DNA of 64,000 bases, taken from NCBI GenBank assembly GCA_003254925.1, contig QANZ01038703.1, positions 71,772 to 135,771 on the forward strand, given 5' to 3'. This stretch comes from Chamaecrista fasciculata (taxonomy: Eukaryota; Streptophyta; Magnoliopsida; Fabales; Fabaceae). Below are positions 25,291 to 37,570 of the stretch, in pieces. Both the position numbers and the translations under genes were made by a program. The notes under the pieces were generated by a model that saw nothing but the letters and a program-made list of their open reading frames with translations, had not been told where the DNA came from and did not search any database. How positions within the stretch are numbered: position 1 is the first letter of the stretch; each line of letters starts with the position of its first letter.

Positions 25291-25649
25291 ATGGCTAACT
25301 CTTCTTTTAAATTATCAATCTTAGTAGTTTTTCTTGTCCTCACATCAAGTAAGACCCCTACCTTCCCTCTATTCTCTCTCTATTATTTTATGTTTTTCTT
25401 GTAATTAATTAATTAATTATTGATATATATGTTGAATGATGATGAATGATTGTAGATATGTGGGAGATCAAAAGCGAAGATTATTGCGATGGATCACCTT
25501 GCTTATTTCCATGTGTTTGTGTTCCAGATCCAGATCCAAAAGGCAAATTAGCATGCATTTGTGAAGGTGGCAAACAGTCATACGACCATGTTGTCCCATT
25601 AAAACCATCAACACAGGAAAAGGAAGCATCTCCACCTTATCCGTTTTAG
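25291..25649 (+). CDS. Secreted six-cysteine peptide gene, two exons
   Basis: Exon 1 (25291-25348) joins exon 2 (25456-25649) at a GT-AG intron of 107 bases to give about 83 residues. The first exon encodes a hydrophobic signal peptide (MANSSFKLSILVVFLVLTS). The short mature part has six cysteines in the pattern C-x4-C-x3-C-x-C-x12-C-x-C, then a Lys/Pro-rich tail ending PPYPF. Six cysteines in this density suggest a disulfide-knotted secreted peptide such as an inhibitor-like or defence peptide, but the spacing is not that of defensins, albumin-1 or squash inhibitors as I know them, so no function is assigned. A TA-rich stretch at 25213-25232 could serve as TATA box. The intron in the signal peptide region is usual for plant cysteine-rich peptides. 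Confidence 0.75.
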
Positions 25650-25839
25650 CAACGTGCATACGTATGTGTGACACAAATAAGTCTTTACATGATAATGTAA
25701 TAAGTTTCACACAAATAAGTCTTTATACGACAATATAATCGATCACAAACATTATATTCATTAAACAATTTGGAAACTAATATTTTATCAAGTTAATTTG
25801 TTATTTGCTTTTTCGTACATTTTAATCGACGAGTTGGTC

Positions 25840-26700
25840 TTTGCGTTAAATTTAGAGACCAAAAAGTGCAAATTCATAGACTAAATAATATAAATTTAAA
25901 ACAAATTCAGAGACTAAATAGCAACGTTGTCAAGATCGAGATTTTACTTTAGATCGAAAGAGGTATAAAATAGATCGAATTGTAATATCGGATCATAAAT
26001 CGTAAGATCCTACAAACCTTAGAATATATATATATATACACACATATAAAGTAACATAATATATATTTTAAATATCTACATATAAAGTTTATTCATACAA
26101 ATAAATAATTAATATTTATACATAATATGTTTACCACTTTATTAATTTGAATTCATCAAAACGTATTCATTTTATTTTTTCATTAAATATACATATTGGT
26201 AACGTAATTAATAATATAAGCATAAAATTATTTAAGAGGTTGTCATATTTCAATAAAATCGTAGGATCGATAAGAAGATCGTAAGATCGATGAGATGTTA
26301 AATCGTAAGATATAATATATAAAATCGTAGGATCAATGAGATCCTAGTAAATTTAGATCTTACTTAATATTGGAATCGATTTGTCTAGATAAAATCGTAA
26401 TATCTTAATATTTAAATCGAGATCTTACAACATTACCAAATAGTATAAATTTAAAACAAATTTAGGGACCAAATAGTATAAATTTAAAACAAATGCTGGG
26501 ATGAAAAAGTATTAATTTAGTACAAATTCAGGGATCAAAAGGTATAAATTAGTCCTTTTATGGACTAAATAGTATATCATTTTAATCTTTCATGTATTAA
26601 AAAGTATACCATTTTGATCTTTCAGAGACTAATTATACATTTCAATCTTCCAGGGACTGAGTTGTCAGCTCATTAATTTTTTACGGACCAAATTGTTAGT
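25840..26700. repeat. Imperfect tandem units of the AAATTTAGGGACCAAAAAGT type
   Basis: Short units containing 'GGGACCAAATAGTATAAATTT' variants follow each other on both sides of the MITE at 25922. The same unit type occurs at 39480-39770 and 49130-49545. No gene seen. Confidence 0.6.
25922..26435. mobile_element. hAT-type MITE (CAATGTTGT family), copy 1, 514 bp
   Basis: Left end CAACGTTGTCAAGATC, right end the complement of TAATGTTGTAAGATC, with many GATCG/CGATC units inside. Flanking 8-mers CTAAATAG (25914-25921) and CCAAATAG (26436-26443) differ at one base. It splits the tandem GGACC-type repeat. The element at 58616-59209 shares the terminus. Confidence 0.7.
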
Positions 26701-26875
26701 TTATTCAATAATAAATAAAAGAATATTTCACCATTAATTTTAACATTGAGGATCCCAACAAATAAATTGTAACATTTTATGACTCTTTCAAAAAAAATGT
26801 TACCTAAAATTAGTATAATGTGGATTTAACTGTACTGGTCTTGTTTAGGATCGCATCTCATTCATCATTCAAGCA

Positions 26876-27221
26876 CTAGGAAGTATGGACACTTCATTTT
26901 GAAGGCGTGTCGCCGTGTTAGACACGTGTCAGTGTCCGACACTCGTATGACACCGACACGACACATATCTATAAATTTTAGAATATAAATCAATTTTTTG
27001 TAACTTTAACATGATAGGCAAGAGAAAATAATAATAGATATGACATATATTATGAATAAAAATTGTAATTTTTAATTTTTTCATTAAAAATTATGAATAT
27101 TTAATTATTTATATATATAAATATATGCCGTGTCGTGTCGCGTAATTTTGAGAGTTTGACGTGTCGCTGTGTCCGTGTCCGTGTCGTGTCCCGTGTCCGT
27201 GTCAGTGTCCATGCTTCATAG
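26876..27221. mobile_element. GTGTC-type hAT MITE, copy 2 (346 bp)
   Basis: Termini CTAGGAAGTATGGACAC and the complement of CTATGAAGCATGGACAC. No target duplication is visible: the right flank runs at once into another repeat and a single N (27225). Confidence 0.85.
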
Positions 27222-27225
27222 TTTN

Positions 27226-28003
27226 TTTGTAGGCATTTTAGTCCTCAAACTATGGACTCAGTTTCCTTGGCTCCTAAAATTATTTTTGGTTTAGTTTTTT
27301 TCCTCAAACTATATGATTAGTTTCATATTGGTCCTCAAACTATTTCTGGTTCTATTTTTGTATCCAAAATATCTGATTTCAACCTTCCTATATTTTTGTG
27401 AGTAAAATATACAATTCAATCCCTAATTTTTATGGTACAATCTTACTACGTTTTTTGTAAAAAATTCAAAGAATCAAAATAATTTATTACCTTCCCTTTT
27501 GTTGGCATTGTTGGCATTTTGGTCCTCAAACTATGGGATCAGTTTTGTTTGGGTTCTAAAACTATTTATGGTTTTGTTTTTTTTTTCTCAAACTACGAGA
27601 TTAGTTACATTTTGGTCCGCAAACTATTTTTTGTTCTACTTTCGTGTCCAAAATCACTTGATTTCAACCTTCCTCTATTTTTTTTACTAAAATATACAAT
27701 TCGATCCCTCAATTTTTTTTAGATACAATCTTCCTCTATTCTGGTTACTACATTTTTTGCAAAAAAATAAAAAATAAATTTATTATCTTCATTTTTGTAG
27801 GGAGATGAAAGTCTATTTTTTCTTTTGTTGTAACTGAAAAAGTGGATGGAAAATATTGAGGGACTAACAGTAGAACGTTTTGGAAACTTGAGGGACCAAA
27901 ATGAAACAAAAAAACGCTGAGGGACTAAAACGGAACGAAAAAAAGTTTATGGACCAAAACGGAACCTTGAGCAAACTCAAGGGACCAAAATAGGACTTTG
28001 GCC
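27226..28003. mobile_element. GGCATTTTAGTCC inverted-repeat element, about 780 bp
   Basis: Left part has two similar blocks (27231 and 27509, TTGGCATTTTGGTCC and TCAAACTATG), right part is their complement, ending GGACTTTGGCC. It belongs to the GGTCC/GGACC family also seen at 18187. Target duplication not resolved. Confidence 0.55.
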
Positions 28004-28008
28004 TATAA

Positions 28009-28192
28009 ATAATAACAAAGCTATCTCACGATACAAATTAAACACGTATCATATCTAACTATATAGCTCACTGCTTATAATTACTGGTTTATTTTACAAG
28101 AGATAACAATCATAATATTGAATTAAATTACTGGTTCAACAAGATTGAATTAATTAATCATTAATCTTGAAATAAAAAAGTGATTTCAAATT
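28009..28192. repeat. Direct repeat flanking the GDSL pseudogene (partner at 38876-39090)
   Basis: Shares with 38876-39090 the series AAAGCTATCTCAC, CAAATTAAACAC, CTCACTGCTTAT, and GGTTCAACAAGATTGAATTAAT. Lies just downstream of the last GDSL exon, so the partner may mark where a second gene copy stood. Confidence 0.65.
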
Positions 28193-29033
28193 GATGTAAA
28201 ACTTGAAGATGAAAATAATACTTTTGTCTAATTTTATTAAGAAACTTTATACAAAGAGGAACACAAATATATAAACAACTTTATATAAGTTATTTTCTTT
28301 TATTAATCAACAAAGATGAAGAAACAACTCCCACAATTATAAGTGAGTCTTCAAAGTTCAAAGAGTGTCCTCAAATTGTAAGGCCAAGTCAAAGTAGAAT
28401 TTCCACTCCACATTTGGTGGGCAAAATACTGATAGGCTCTCTGATAAGCATTATCAAAGAACACATATTCATTAGGATTCTTACATAAGTCATATTTCTT
28501 TATTTTTCCTTTACCCCCACAAGTGTTGGCCCTCTAAAAGGACCACTCCCACAACATGTCGCTGTCCCTTCCTTGAAACTTGAAAAAAAAATCCAAAAGA
28601 AAATGAATCAAGTACATTCATCACAATAAATAATTTATATATATATATATATATATTTCCATGAAATTGATAACTTGAAGTTGAAATTTTGCTAAGGTTT
28701 CTAAAGTTATTTTTAAAAAGTAAACCAACTAATTAATCATATGTTACATCATATATATATATTTCAATTAAATTTTTAAAAGAAAAAAATTAAAATATTT
28801 ACTTTTTTAAAAAATAAAATACAATTAATTTAATTATTTTATTAAGATATTAATTAAAATTTAACAAAAAAAATATGATTTTATAACATTAAGTGGTAAG
28901 TGAAAAATCAACAAAATTTATGACTACATTAGATTAATACTTTTAACATTTTGCTGAGATTAACAGAAATTTCAAAAATTTTAAACTTCATGACTTGAGG
29001 AGATCTATTTTCATTTGATCAACTTATACACTA

Positions 29034-29059
29034 CTAGTGAATTTTGCGTGCGTTGCACG
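29034..29059 (-). mobile_element. Helitron-like 3' terminus A
   Basis: Read on the minus strand: a perfect hairpin GCGTGC-AAC-GCACGC (29045-29059), then ten bases later CTAG followed by host T. This is the hairpin plus CTRR terminus of Helitrons, inserted between A and T. The 5' end of the element (to the right) was not found. Confidence 0.55.
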
Positions 29060-29187
29060 CGTTGTTTGTTATCTAATTTTAAATTTTAAATGTATTTTAT
29101 TATATTTTCTATAATCTAATTTAATTTAACTATAATTTTCACATTTTGACAAAAAAAAAACTAAGTGTTAATGGAGAATACTACAGG

Positions 29188-29835
29188 TAGGAGTGTTCAA
29201 AACCGAACTAATCCGATTTGACCAAACCAAACCAAATCGAACCGAAGCAAAAAAGAACTAAATCGACCAATGAGCGGTTTGGTTTGGTTAAAAATATATC
29301 AAAATTGAATGGTTTGGTTCGGTTAACAATCTAGACATACATTTAACCGAACCGAACCGCTAGTATATCTATATAGTCTTTTTTATTTTATTGTTATATG
29401 TGATTACATTTAATAAAAAATTACGAATTTTTTCATAATCATTTAATTTTATCATATTTTTAATTACGTTATCTTATTGAATCATAAAAATTTGTCACTT
29501 TAGTCAATAATTAACTACTATTCTTAGTCTTTACAATTTTATTTTCTCAATTCTCTAATCTTGTTTGTCATTTTTTTTATCTATTCTATAAATTTTACTT
29601 ACTACTCCTAAACACTATTTTTTTCTTTCTAATTTTAGAATTAATTAATAGAAATAATAAATAAATTTTTTAACCGCTCAAACCGACCGCCCAAACCGTT
29701 TATTTATTGATTTGGTTTTGTTTGAATAAGCAAATTATTTTTAACCGTTTGGTTAAGAATTACTTCAAACCGATGTGAGCGGTTCGGTTAAAAATCTTGT
29801 TCAAAACCGCCCAAACCGCCCAACGAACACCCCTA
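29188..29835. mobile_element. hAT-type MITE with CGGTTTGGTT-rich ends, 648 bp
   Basis: Terminal repeats TAGGAGTGTTC and GAACACCCCTA, arms rich in CCAAACCGAA units. Exact 8-bp direct repeat ACTACAGG at 29180-29187 and 29836-29843. The target is a fragment of the TACCAAAGTG repeat; the intact paralogue at 54176-54183 reads ACCACAGG without insertion. Confidence 0.85.
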
Positions 29836-29999
29836 ACTACAGGGTTGATATCTTTATATGATAGTTTGTTCTCATTTTATGTGAAAATATTAGAGAACAA
29901 CCTAATGTTAATATTTGGTTAAAATAAAATTGACAAAAATGTGAAATATTAGAGATGAAATATGTAAGTTTTGCAAAAATTGTTATGGTTAAAATTACA

Positions 30000-30135
30000 A
30001 AATAGCTCCAAAGGGTACCAAAGTGTTAATGAAGAATACCATAAGGTACCAACTACCAAGGTGTCAGGTTTCAAATCACAAGGTACCAAAGTGAAATAGG
30101 GTCAAATCACAGGGTACCAAAGTGTAATTTACCCT
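30000..30135. repeat. Fragment of the GGTACCAAAGTG inverted-repeat element
   Basis: GGTACCAAAGTG units ending AATTTACCCT match the right arm of the element at 53839-54266. Confidence 0.6.
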
Positions 30136-30458
30136 ATTTTAATATGATGCTTTTTTTTAGTCAAATATGATAGTTTGTTCTCATTAGGTTGTTTAATGTG
30201 TTTTTGCCTTATGATTCCAACTTTTAGAGAGTATATTATAACACTATTGACATTTGATATCTTTATCAAGAGTGAAAAGAAAAACATCTGTAAGGATTGA
30301 AAGCATCTTTAAGTGATTAGATCTCAAACAATATCAAACGTAGGCGATGATATTTTTGTAAGTATTATAATTAAAATAGTTTTCAGTCACATACATTGGC
30401 TTTAGAAGTAACTTTCAATTAATTCATCTGATATGATATATATATATATATATATATA

Positions 30459-30487
30459 TTAGTAGAAATATTACGTGCGTTGCTCGT
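30459..30487 (-). mobile_element. Helitron-like 3' terminus B
   Basis: On the minus strand an imperfect hairpin ACGAGC-AAC-GCACGT (30473-30487) is followed by CTAA and host T. Same layout and loop as terminus A but with one stem mismatch. It lies right after a TA microsatellite, a common Helitron target. Confidence 0.4.
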
Positions 30488-31480
30488 ATTTATCATATAA
30501 TTCAATATTACTTTTAAGTTTTGATTATATTTTTTTTAATGTAATTATATTTTCTATAGATATTATATTTAAATATTTTTCAACTCCAACTGACGATTTT
30601 TTTTTTGGCCAACTCCAAATGATGAATTGGATTATATTCTTATCTTTCATACTTTTTTATTTAAGAAATGTACAAATCATAAATATTTCAAAATTTCTTA
30701 ATTTACAATAATTAAAATTTCTTAATTTATAATAATTATTTTCCTTTGAGAGCAGGAAAGAGAATGGAGCAGTACAAACTTACAATAAACATAAAATAAG
30801 AAACTCATGTTTTGATTTGTTAAAATATATTATTCAAATGGTAATTTTTGGCCAAAATTTCAATAATGACATTATATATATATATATAATGTTATTAAGC
30901 AAATTGAGAATATTAATCAAAATATCAAAATTTGGCCAAAATAAAAAGAGAAAGGGAGGATGAAACTTGCAACTAATAAATTGGCCCAAAATCAAAGCAA
31001 AACAAAATTAAACTTACTATTTTGAGAAGTTCGTATTTTAATATATTAAACTAATATCTCTGAGTAAGTTTTTAAACCTAAATACTTTCTCAAATAATAA
31101 CTAATAAAATCAGGAAATATATTTTTTATTTAAAGACATAAAGATTTATCCAAAAAAAATATTTAAAGACATAAAGGCCTCCAAAAATTTTGCCAAAAAA
31201 AAAGGCCTCCAAATATATTTATATTATTATGACCTTTCTTGATAGTCCTATAAAATCATATACTATAAAATAAATAATTAATAAAAATATATACATACTA
31301 TAAAATAAAGATATTTTGAAAGATAAAAATCTAAATTCATCCTTATCCAATTTTTACATATCAACAAATCAAGCACACTGGTACAGTAGCACTACTCATC
31401 AGATCAAATTAAATAATTTAACAAAAAAAAATCATTTGCATGAAAATAGATCGCTTGATTTTTCTTCAATAGTCTATAAT

Positions 31481-31802
31481 CTATGAAGTATGGACACTTT
31501 ATTTTAAGGGCGTGTCGCTCTGATAGACATGTGTCTGTGTCCGACACCCGTACGACACCCACACGACACATATTCATAAATTTCAAAATATAAAATCAAT
31601 TTTTTGTGACTTTAACATGACAAACAATAAAAAATAATGACACATGCGACATATATTATGAATAGATATTATAATTTTAAAGTTTACAACAAAATTTATG
31701 GATTTTTAATTATTTATATATATAAATATATGTCGTGTCGTGTCATGTAAGTTTAAGAATTTGACGTGTCAGTATGTCCGTGTTAGTGTCCATGCTTCAT
31801 TG
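31481..31802. mobile_element. GTGTC-type hAT MITE, copy 3, inside the GDSL pseudogene (322 bp)
   Basis: Termini CTATGAAGTATGGACAC and the complement of CAATGAAGCATGGACAC. Flanks TCTATAAT and TCTAGTGT share five of eight bases, so the target duplication has decayed or been lost. It ends exactly where GDSL exon similarity starts. Confidence 0.8.
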
Positions 31803-32319
31803 TCTAGTGTTGTGCATTCTTGCATAATCTGAACCTTCTTCACTACAAGAAGATCCTGCTGATGAGTTTCCATTAGTGTGGATTTTAGAAACCTAGCAGA
31901 TGGAAGACAACCCAAATTGCCCAACCCCAGAATACCAAACTTCCTGCCTCCATAAGAATATATTTCCTTCACATGACAAAAGAAAAGAAAACAAACATTT
32001 ATGAAACAATCCAAACATTTTAATCTAAAAAAACAGAGATATCACAGATATTACATACTTTGATCACATATGTCATGTTGCCAATCACCATGTCAATGTA
32101 TTCCTCTCGAGTGGACGATGAAAACTCACTTGTGTTTCTTACAAAACGAGTTGTGTAATCGTTGGTTCCTATGTTGAATAAATACACAGCTTTGGACAGT
32201 AATATTCTTGCAGCATCCTTAAGACCATTATGTCCTAAGAAAACTGATCTCTCCCTCTAAGCATTTCTCACTTTTCTGAAATCACCCGGCTGGGATTTCA
32301 AGGGTATCACGTGCTTCAC

Positions 32320-33180
32320 AATCCAAACATTAATAGATAGGATGGGATACTATGATTCCCATATCCAGACCCAACTCTAAAAGAATTTGAAAATAACTTT
32401 TTTTTTTATTAGTGACATCATGAAGGCTTTTTTTTTTAAATCAATTTTTATATCTATAACCACAAAAAGTAAAAAATAAATCATATATATGAGTTCATTA
32501 TTAAATTATTTTAATATATATTAAATATTAAATATTTTATCTTTATAGTTTTATATTTCTTTTCAAAAAATATTATATTTTTATATATAAAATTAAGATT
32601 AAACTTAGATGATTAAATTCCTTAAGGTTCTTCAATAAAGTGACACATAAAAAAACTTTAATGCACAAGTTATAAAAGAGAAAGAATATCAAGTTTATGA
32701 TACATTATAGAAAAGATATATATAAAGAATTTTACTTGATTTTTTTATATAAAAAGAAATATTTATTATCAAGGATAAATAGCATACTCAGTAAAATTGA
32801 TCATACTAGATTTATTGAGAGAATTTTACGCTTATTAGGAGATGCTTTGTACTCTTATAAAAACTAGGATTTCTAATTATTTTAGGTTGGGGGCACAAAC
32901 AACCTTGAGTATTAAAAGGCAAATTATCTGATCTTTCAACTTCTATTACATAAACAGGAAAATTCAAGAGTTTTTAAATAAGTTGACCAACAAATCTTTT
33001 GAAGTTTCAACTTCTATCACTTTTTTAACACGAAAGTCAAAACGGTGATAATTGGATTGAAGGTTGACAGAAGGGTACGGTGTTGAGTCATTAAAGTTAA
33101 AAATTCAAGAAATATGTTTGCTAACTTTTAAAACTCAATGGTGTTTTGTGTTCTTGACTAAAAAATCATGGGGTCCTAAA
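32320..33180. other. AT-rich DNA between duplicated GDSL exons
   Basis: No gene or bounded repeat seen; presumably intron and duplication-junction sequence of the pseudogene. Confidence 0.4.
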
Positions 33181-34544
33181 TGCATTTTAATCCAAAAAAA
33201 ATAGAGATATCACATAAATTACATACTTTGATCACATCTGTCATGTTGCCAATCACCATGTCAATGTATTCTTCTTGAGTGAATGATGAAGACAGATTTG
33301 AGTTTAGAGCACGAACAAAAAAATCATTGGTTCCTATGTTGAATAAATAAACAGCTTTGGACAGCAATAATCTTACAGCATCCTTAAGACCATTATGTCC
33401 TAAGAAAACTGATCTCTCCCTCAAAGCATTTCTCACTTCTCTGAAATGACCCAGTTGGGCTTTCAAGGGTATCACGTGCTTCACAACCAAGACGATCAAA
33501 ATCTCAATGAATTTCACTTTAATTATTTTAATAATGGGTAATTAAAAAAATCATGTACATACAAGTCTTTGATTAGTCTGATTGAGAGCCCCAGCTCCTT
33601 CCGATGCAAAATTGGCACCATCAATGTAACTTTGATAACCAGAAAACAGATATGGAAGCCTTAATGGCAATTTGGCATACTCAGCTGCAAAACATTTCAA
33701 GAATGACTAAATAATTGATGTTTGTTAAAAAACAAATCATAGACAAAGAATGTATTTTTAATATCTGAGGACTAAATCGTAATTTTGAGACGTATTCAGA
33801 GAACAAAAAGTAAATTTTAATTAAAAATCAATTAAGTGACCAAGTAGTTAATTACCTATGAAATCTGGGATCAAGCGTCCATTAGAGAATCTGCCAGTGG
33901 GGTACCTGAAGAAAGTTTCACCATAAGGTGAGAAACTGGCTTGAATGGAAGAGTTATTGATGTAATTTAATCCTTTCTCTGTTTCTTCGTGTGTGTGTGT
34001 CTGTGTATGTTTTCTGTCTCACACACACAAAAAAAGCCACGCTACCTCTCACACCTAAGCTCATTCCTAAAATAACGTTTAAGGTTCACTATTGCAAGTA
34101 ACACACCATATATAAAGTGTCCTACAATGTTTTCCATTCTTTTTCCTATTAGATGTTTTTTTGGCCTGATTCCTATTATATTATACATATTATTTGATTT
34201 ATTTTCTATTCATAACCTTTGATTCCAGTGTTTCTCATCAATTCATCATCATAATCTTCTCTTATTTAAAAAGAATATATTAGACCCGGCCATTTTACCA
34301 GGTATAACTATACATATATATGAGGCATTCTTGCAATAATTCTTCAGCATAAAGGCATCTTACTTTGAACTAGCTGACTCAGCCTAGCTACTTCATCAAT
34401 TTCAATTATATAATATGCTTCTAAATTAATGGGAGCAATAATTTTTTTATATTAATCAAAAATAATTTTCTTAAAATTAAATTAAGACAACTACAATGAA
34501 AGAATAAATTATAGAAAAGAAAAAAAAAACTTAGGTAAAGTTCC

Positions 34545-35581
34545 TAAATATTTCATTTGTTTCATATTGGTCTTATATCTCTTGTTTCAAATTCAAATGT
34601 GACGAGTCCATAATTACATGTTGTTTTTTATGTTTTTTTTCTTTATTTAGTTGAAGCCGTCAACAAATAAAGTCAAATTGAATCTTGAAAGCGGGTCCTT
34701 TATTTTATGGTCAAACAAGCGATATTGATCATATATATCTCTCTCATTTTAAGTTCAAATGTAACAATTTCATAACCATGTGTCAACTTTTTAATAGTTT
34801 TTTCTCTATCTAGTCAAGATCGTCAACAAACGAGCTCATGTCGCGCTCCGAAAGTTGGTTTGGGATTAAAAGTGAAAAATCCTTGAAGTATAATCTCAAA
34901 CCTACTTCCGGGACACGATTTGACTTTATTTACTAGTAGTCTCTTAATTAGGTAGAGAAAGAACTCTTCAAGAATTAAAACATAGTCTTAAACTTGTATT
35001 CGAACTTGAAACGAAATAGATCATATGATTAACTTCGCTTGTTTGACTGTGAAATGAGCAGTCCACTTTGGGGACACAATTTGATCTCGTTTGTTGACGA
35101 CCCCAATTAGATAAAGAAAATACTCATAAAAAACAACTCGTAACTTTAGATTTGTTGTATTCAAACTTGAAAGAGAGAAATATATGATCACATTCATTAA
35201 TTTGGGATCTACATGAAACAAATAAAATATTTAGGATTAATTTGAAATCTACCCCATATGTTTGGAACCAATTTGAGAATAAACAATTTAGATTTTGACT
35301 ATATCTAAATTGTTAAAATGAATAGACAAAAGACATAGATAATTCATTAAAAAAAGAATTGCTTTAATTAAGTAAAGGTCGGCAATTGACATACACGCAA
35401 ACATTTTCTTTTTTCTAAACCAGTTTATCACTTTATCACTTTCTTCTACCGTCATTTATTGTGTATAAACTATAAATATAATATTCTTTAAGGTAGTTGC
35501 TTACTTGCTTTAATTGATTTTGTCTCGAAATGTGTAAGAAATTATTTAGTCAGGCTATATCTTATATGTAATAATAAATAC
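34545..35581. repeat. 1-kb tandem duplication, unit 1
   Basis: Matches unit 2 (37627-38569) almost base for base over long stretches (for example TTGAAGCCGTCAAC, CATAACCATGTG, GACATACACGCAAACATTTT) and stops at 35581, where the inserted Helitron-like terminus begins. The missing end of unit 1 resumes at 37571-37626. Diverged relatives of this repeat are seen near 24415-24650, 55990-56250 and 57916-58360. Confidence 0.8.
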
Positions 35582-37570
35582 TAGTTTTAACCCGTGGAAT
35601 TCCACGGGTGATTTTTAAGTTTATTTAATTTGAACTATTATATATAAATTATAACAAATTATACAATTAAATAAAAGAAAATATCTTAACATCATACTTT
35701 AATTTTTTTTACTACATCACATATGAACATTTAATGTTTTTTATACATATTTCTTAGATTTATAAATTTATTTTGGTTATCAATAAAAATATTACAATAG
35801 AAATGAATAACCNGTATTGGTGTTTGGATGAATGTTGATTATTTGGTGTGAAATTATTGAAATGGGTATGTAATGATTGTGGTTGGTAGATAGAAGGGTA
35901 GTGAAATCGATAAATTGTATAGGGGTAGAAATGGAAGGAAAAGTTAGAAAAAGTAAGATGAGATTTGATTATAATCAAAATGTGTTTGGATGTGATTGTT
36001 GCTTATAAAAAAATTAGATTGTGTCACTGTTTGCCTTGGGAATCATGAAAATTTGATTATAATCGTAGGCAACTTGTGAGATGCTTATTTGGTTTGGTCA
36101 ATCATTCTCATTTTTGTCTAAGAAATGGTGGACCAGAGGGATTAAATTGTAGCAATTTCACCAACCCAAGGCTCGAAAATCGGTCGACCACGCGATAAAA
36201 TGGTCCACCGTTTGGCACAAAATGAGAGAGAAAGGAGAAAAAGCATCGGACCCGAAAAAAGTTTCAATTTGGCATAAACTCATACAAAAAATTTCATTCA
36301 TCCTCTCTCTCGTCTCTTTCTCTCTCGACATTGCCTTCATTGCCACTGCTTCCATTTTTCGTCAGCCACCACCCTCTTCGTCACCATTATCGTCTCTGAC
36401 CACCGTCTCTTCCTCTTCTTGTTCTTTTTCCGTCATTGTTGTTCTCTTCCTCTTCTATTTTCACTATCCCATCCGTCATTCGTCGTCCTCCATAGTCGTT
36501 GGTCGTTCGAGTTCATCCACCATCGAAGCTCCACCGCCGTCGTTCAATTTCGCCAGTCCAGAGATCTAGGAAGCAGAGGAAAGGGATGACAGCGAAGAGG
36601 ATGCAGAGAAATGTTTCCCTTTTGGCATTCGAACCCGAAAAAATTAAGCATTTATCCCTTGTCAATCAATTACGATACAAATTGGTGAGCCAAGTTTAAA
36701 GACCTCGTCAATTTGAAGTTCTTGGATCTACATTCCATAACTCCATTTCTGAGAAAAAGGGTGAGAGAGAGACGAGAAACAAGAGTGAGAGACGAGAGAG
36801 GAGAGAGATTGCTTAATATTTTGGACAAAATAACATTTTAGCCCAAGTTCAATTTTAAGTATTTACAAGTTGGCCCAATATTCAGTTAAATGACAATTTT
36901 GTTCTTGTGATGTGTGATGGAATATATTAGAGTATAGGTAATTATAGGTATATATATAGGGGTATAAGTGTAATTGAGTGTGTTTGATTATAAAAAAATC
37001 ATGATTATAATTTGATCAAAAAAAAAAAGCACAAACGAACATGCTTATTACGATTATAATCTGAGCAGATTATAATCAAAGCGCAAATGAACAGTACTAC
37101 AATAACACGTTTTCTATCGAGAATCTACCAATTACCAGTGTCACGGGACACCTGATATTTAAATAAAAAAATTTAAAAGCTCAAAAACGTGTCACAGGAG
37201 CGAGTTTTTGAGCCAAGGCTGCACAAGTTAGACTTCTGTCAATTGTGAGGGATTTGTTTTTTAACTTTTTTACTTTGCAACAGTTTTAAAAAGTTGTCTT
37301 ATTTTTTATTTATTTTGTTCTTTGCAGTGGTAAAACTCGCTGCCAGTTCTATTTTTTAATTAAAACATAAAAGAAAAGTTTGTTTACTTAATTTTTTTTT
37401 AAATTATTATTAATTATAAAATATAGTTTTCTAAAAAATAAAAAATTAAAAAATTAATCCTAATTATTATATTTTCCATAATTATTATAATATTTTTTTT
37501 AATTTTTAATGTTAAATTTATTAGTCTTAATTAAACAAAGTAAATTATTCACTTATTATCAAAAAATTAT
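35582..37570 (-). mobile_element. About 2-kb insertion with Helitron-like 3' terminus, splitting the tandem duplication
   Basis: At its left edge, read on the minus strand, a perfect 20-base palindrome (35590-35609) is followed by CTAG and host T, the Helitron 3' signature. Comparison with unit 2 of the duplication (AATAATAAATA then TTAATTTTTT at 38570) gives an A/T insertion site, as Helitrons use. The right junction, near 37570, does not show the TC expected at a Helitron 5' end, so the element may be truncated or composite. The interior at 36170-36600 has GC-rich, leader-like sequence with purine-rich and CT-rich tracts that may be captured gene sequence; its open frames show no known domain. 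Single N at 35813. Confidence 0.55.

Larger units (their letters stand above)
28351..33973 (-). pseudogene. GDSL esterase/lipase pseudogene with duplicated exon
   Basis: Exons recognised on the minus strand: 33973-33856 ([20 protein letters not shown] then [17 protein letters not shown]), 33684-33563 (AEYAKLPLRLPYLFSGYQSY, then IDGANFASEGAGALNQTNQ), about 33475-33227 (FLGHNGLKDAVRLLLSKAVY then LFNIGTNDFF), a second copy of that exon at about 32315-32059, 31966-31803 (YSYGGRKFGILGLGNLGCLP) and 28578-28351 (CCGSGPFRG, KYDLCKNPNEYVFFDNA, ending FEL stop). The family hydrolyses esters outside the cell. Here the first exon with signal peptide and the catalytic GDS serine block is absent, the duplicated exon has a TAG at 32257-32259, a one-base deletion after CCGSGPFRG shifts the frame, and the last exon lacks the catalytic His of the DxxHP motif. 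A MITE (31481-31802) cuts the exon ending at 31803. It cannot make an active enzyme. Confidence 0.85.

Noticed and set aside
28351-33973. GDSL lipase as a working gene
   Set aside because: The first exon is missing, one exon is duplicated with a stop, the last exon is frameshifted and the catalytic His motif is lost.
36222-36699. Overlapping plus-strand frames rich in Ser/Phe/Val
   Set aside because: Low-complexity translation of CT-rich DNA inside the Helitron-like insertion; no domain and no supported start or splice signals.
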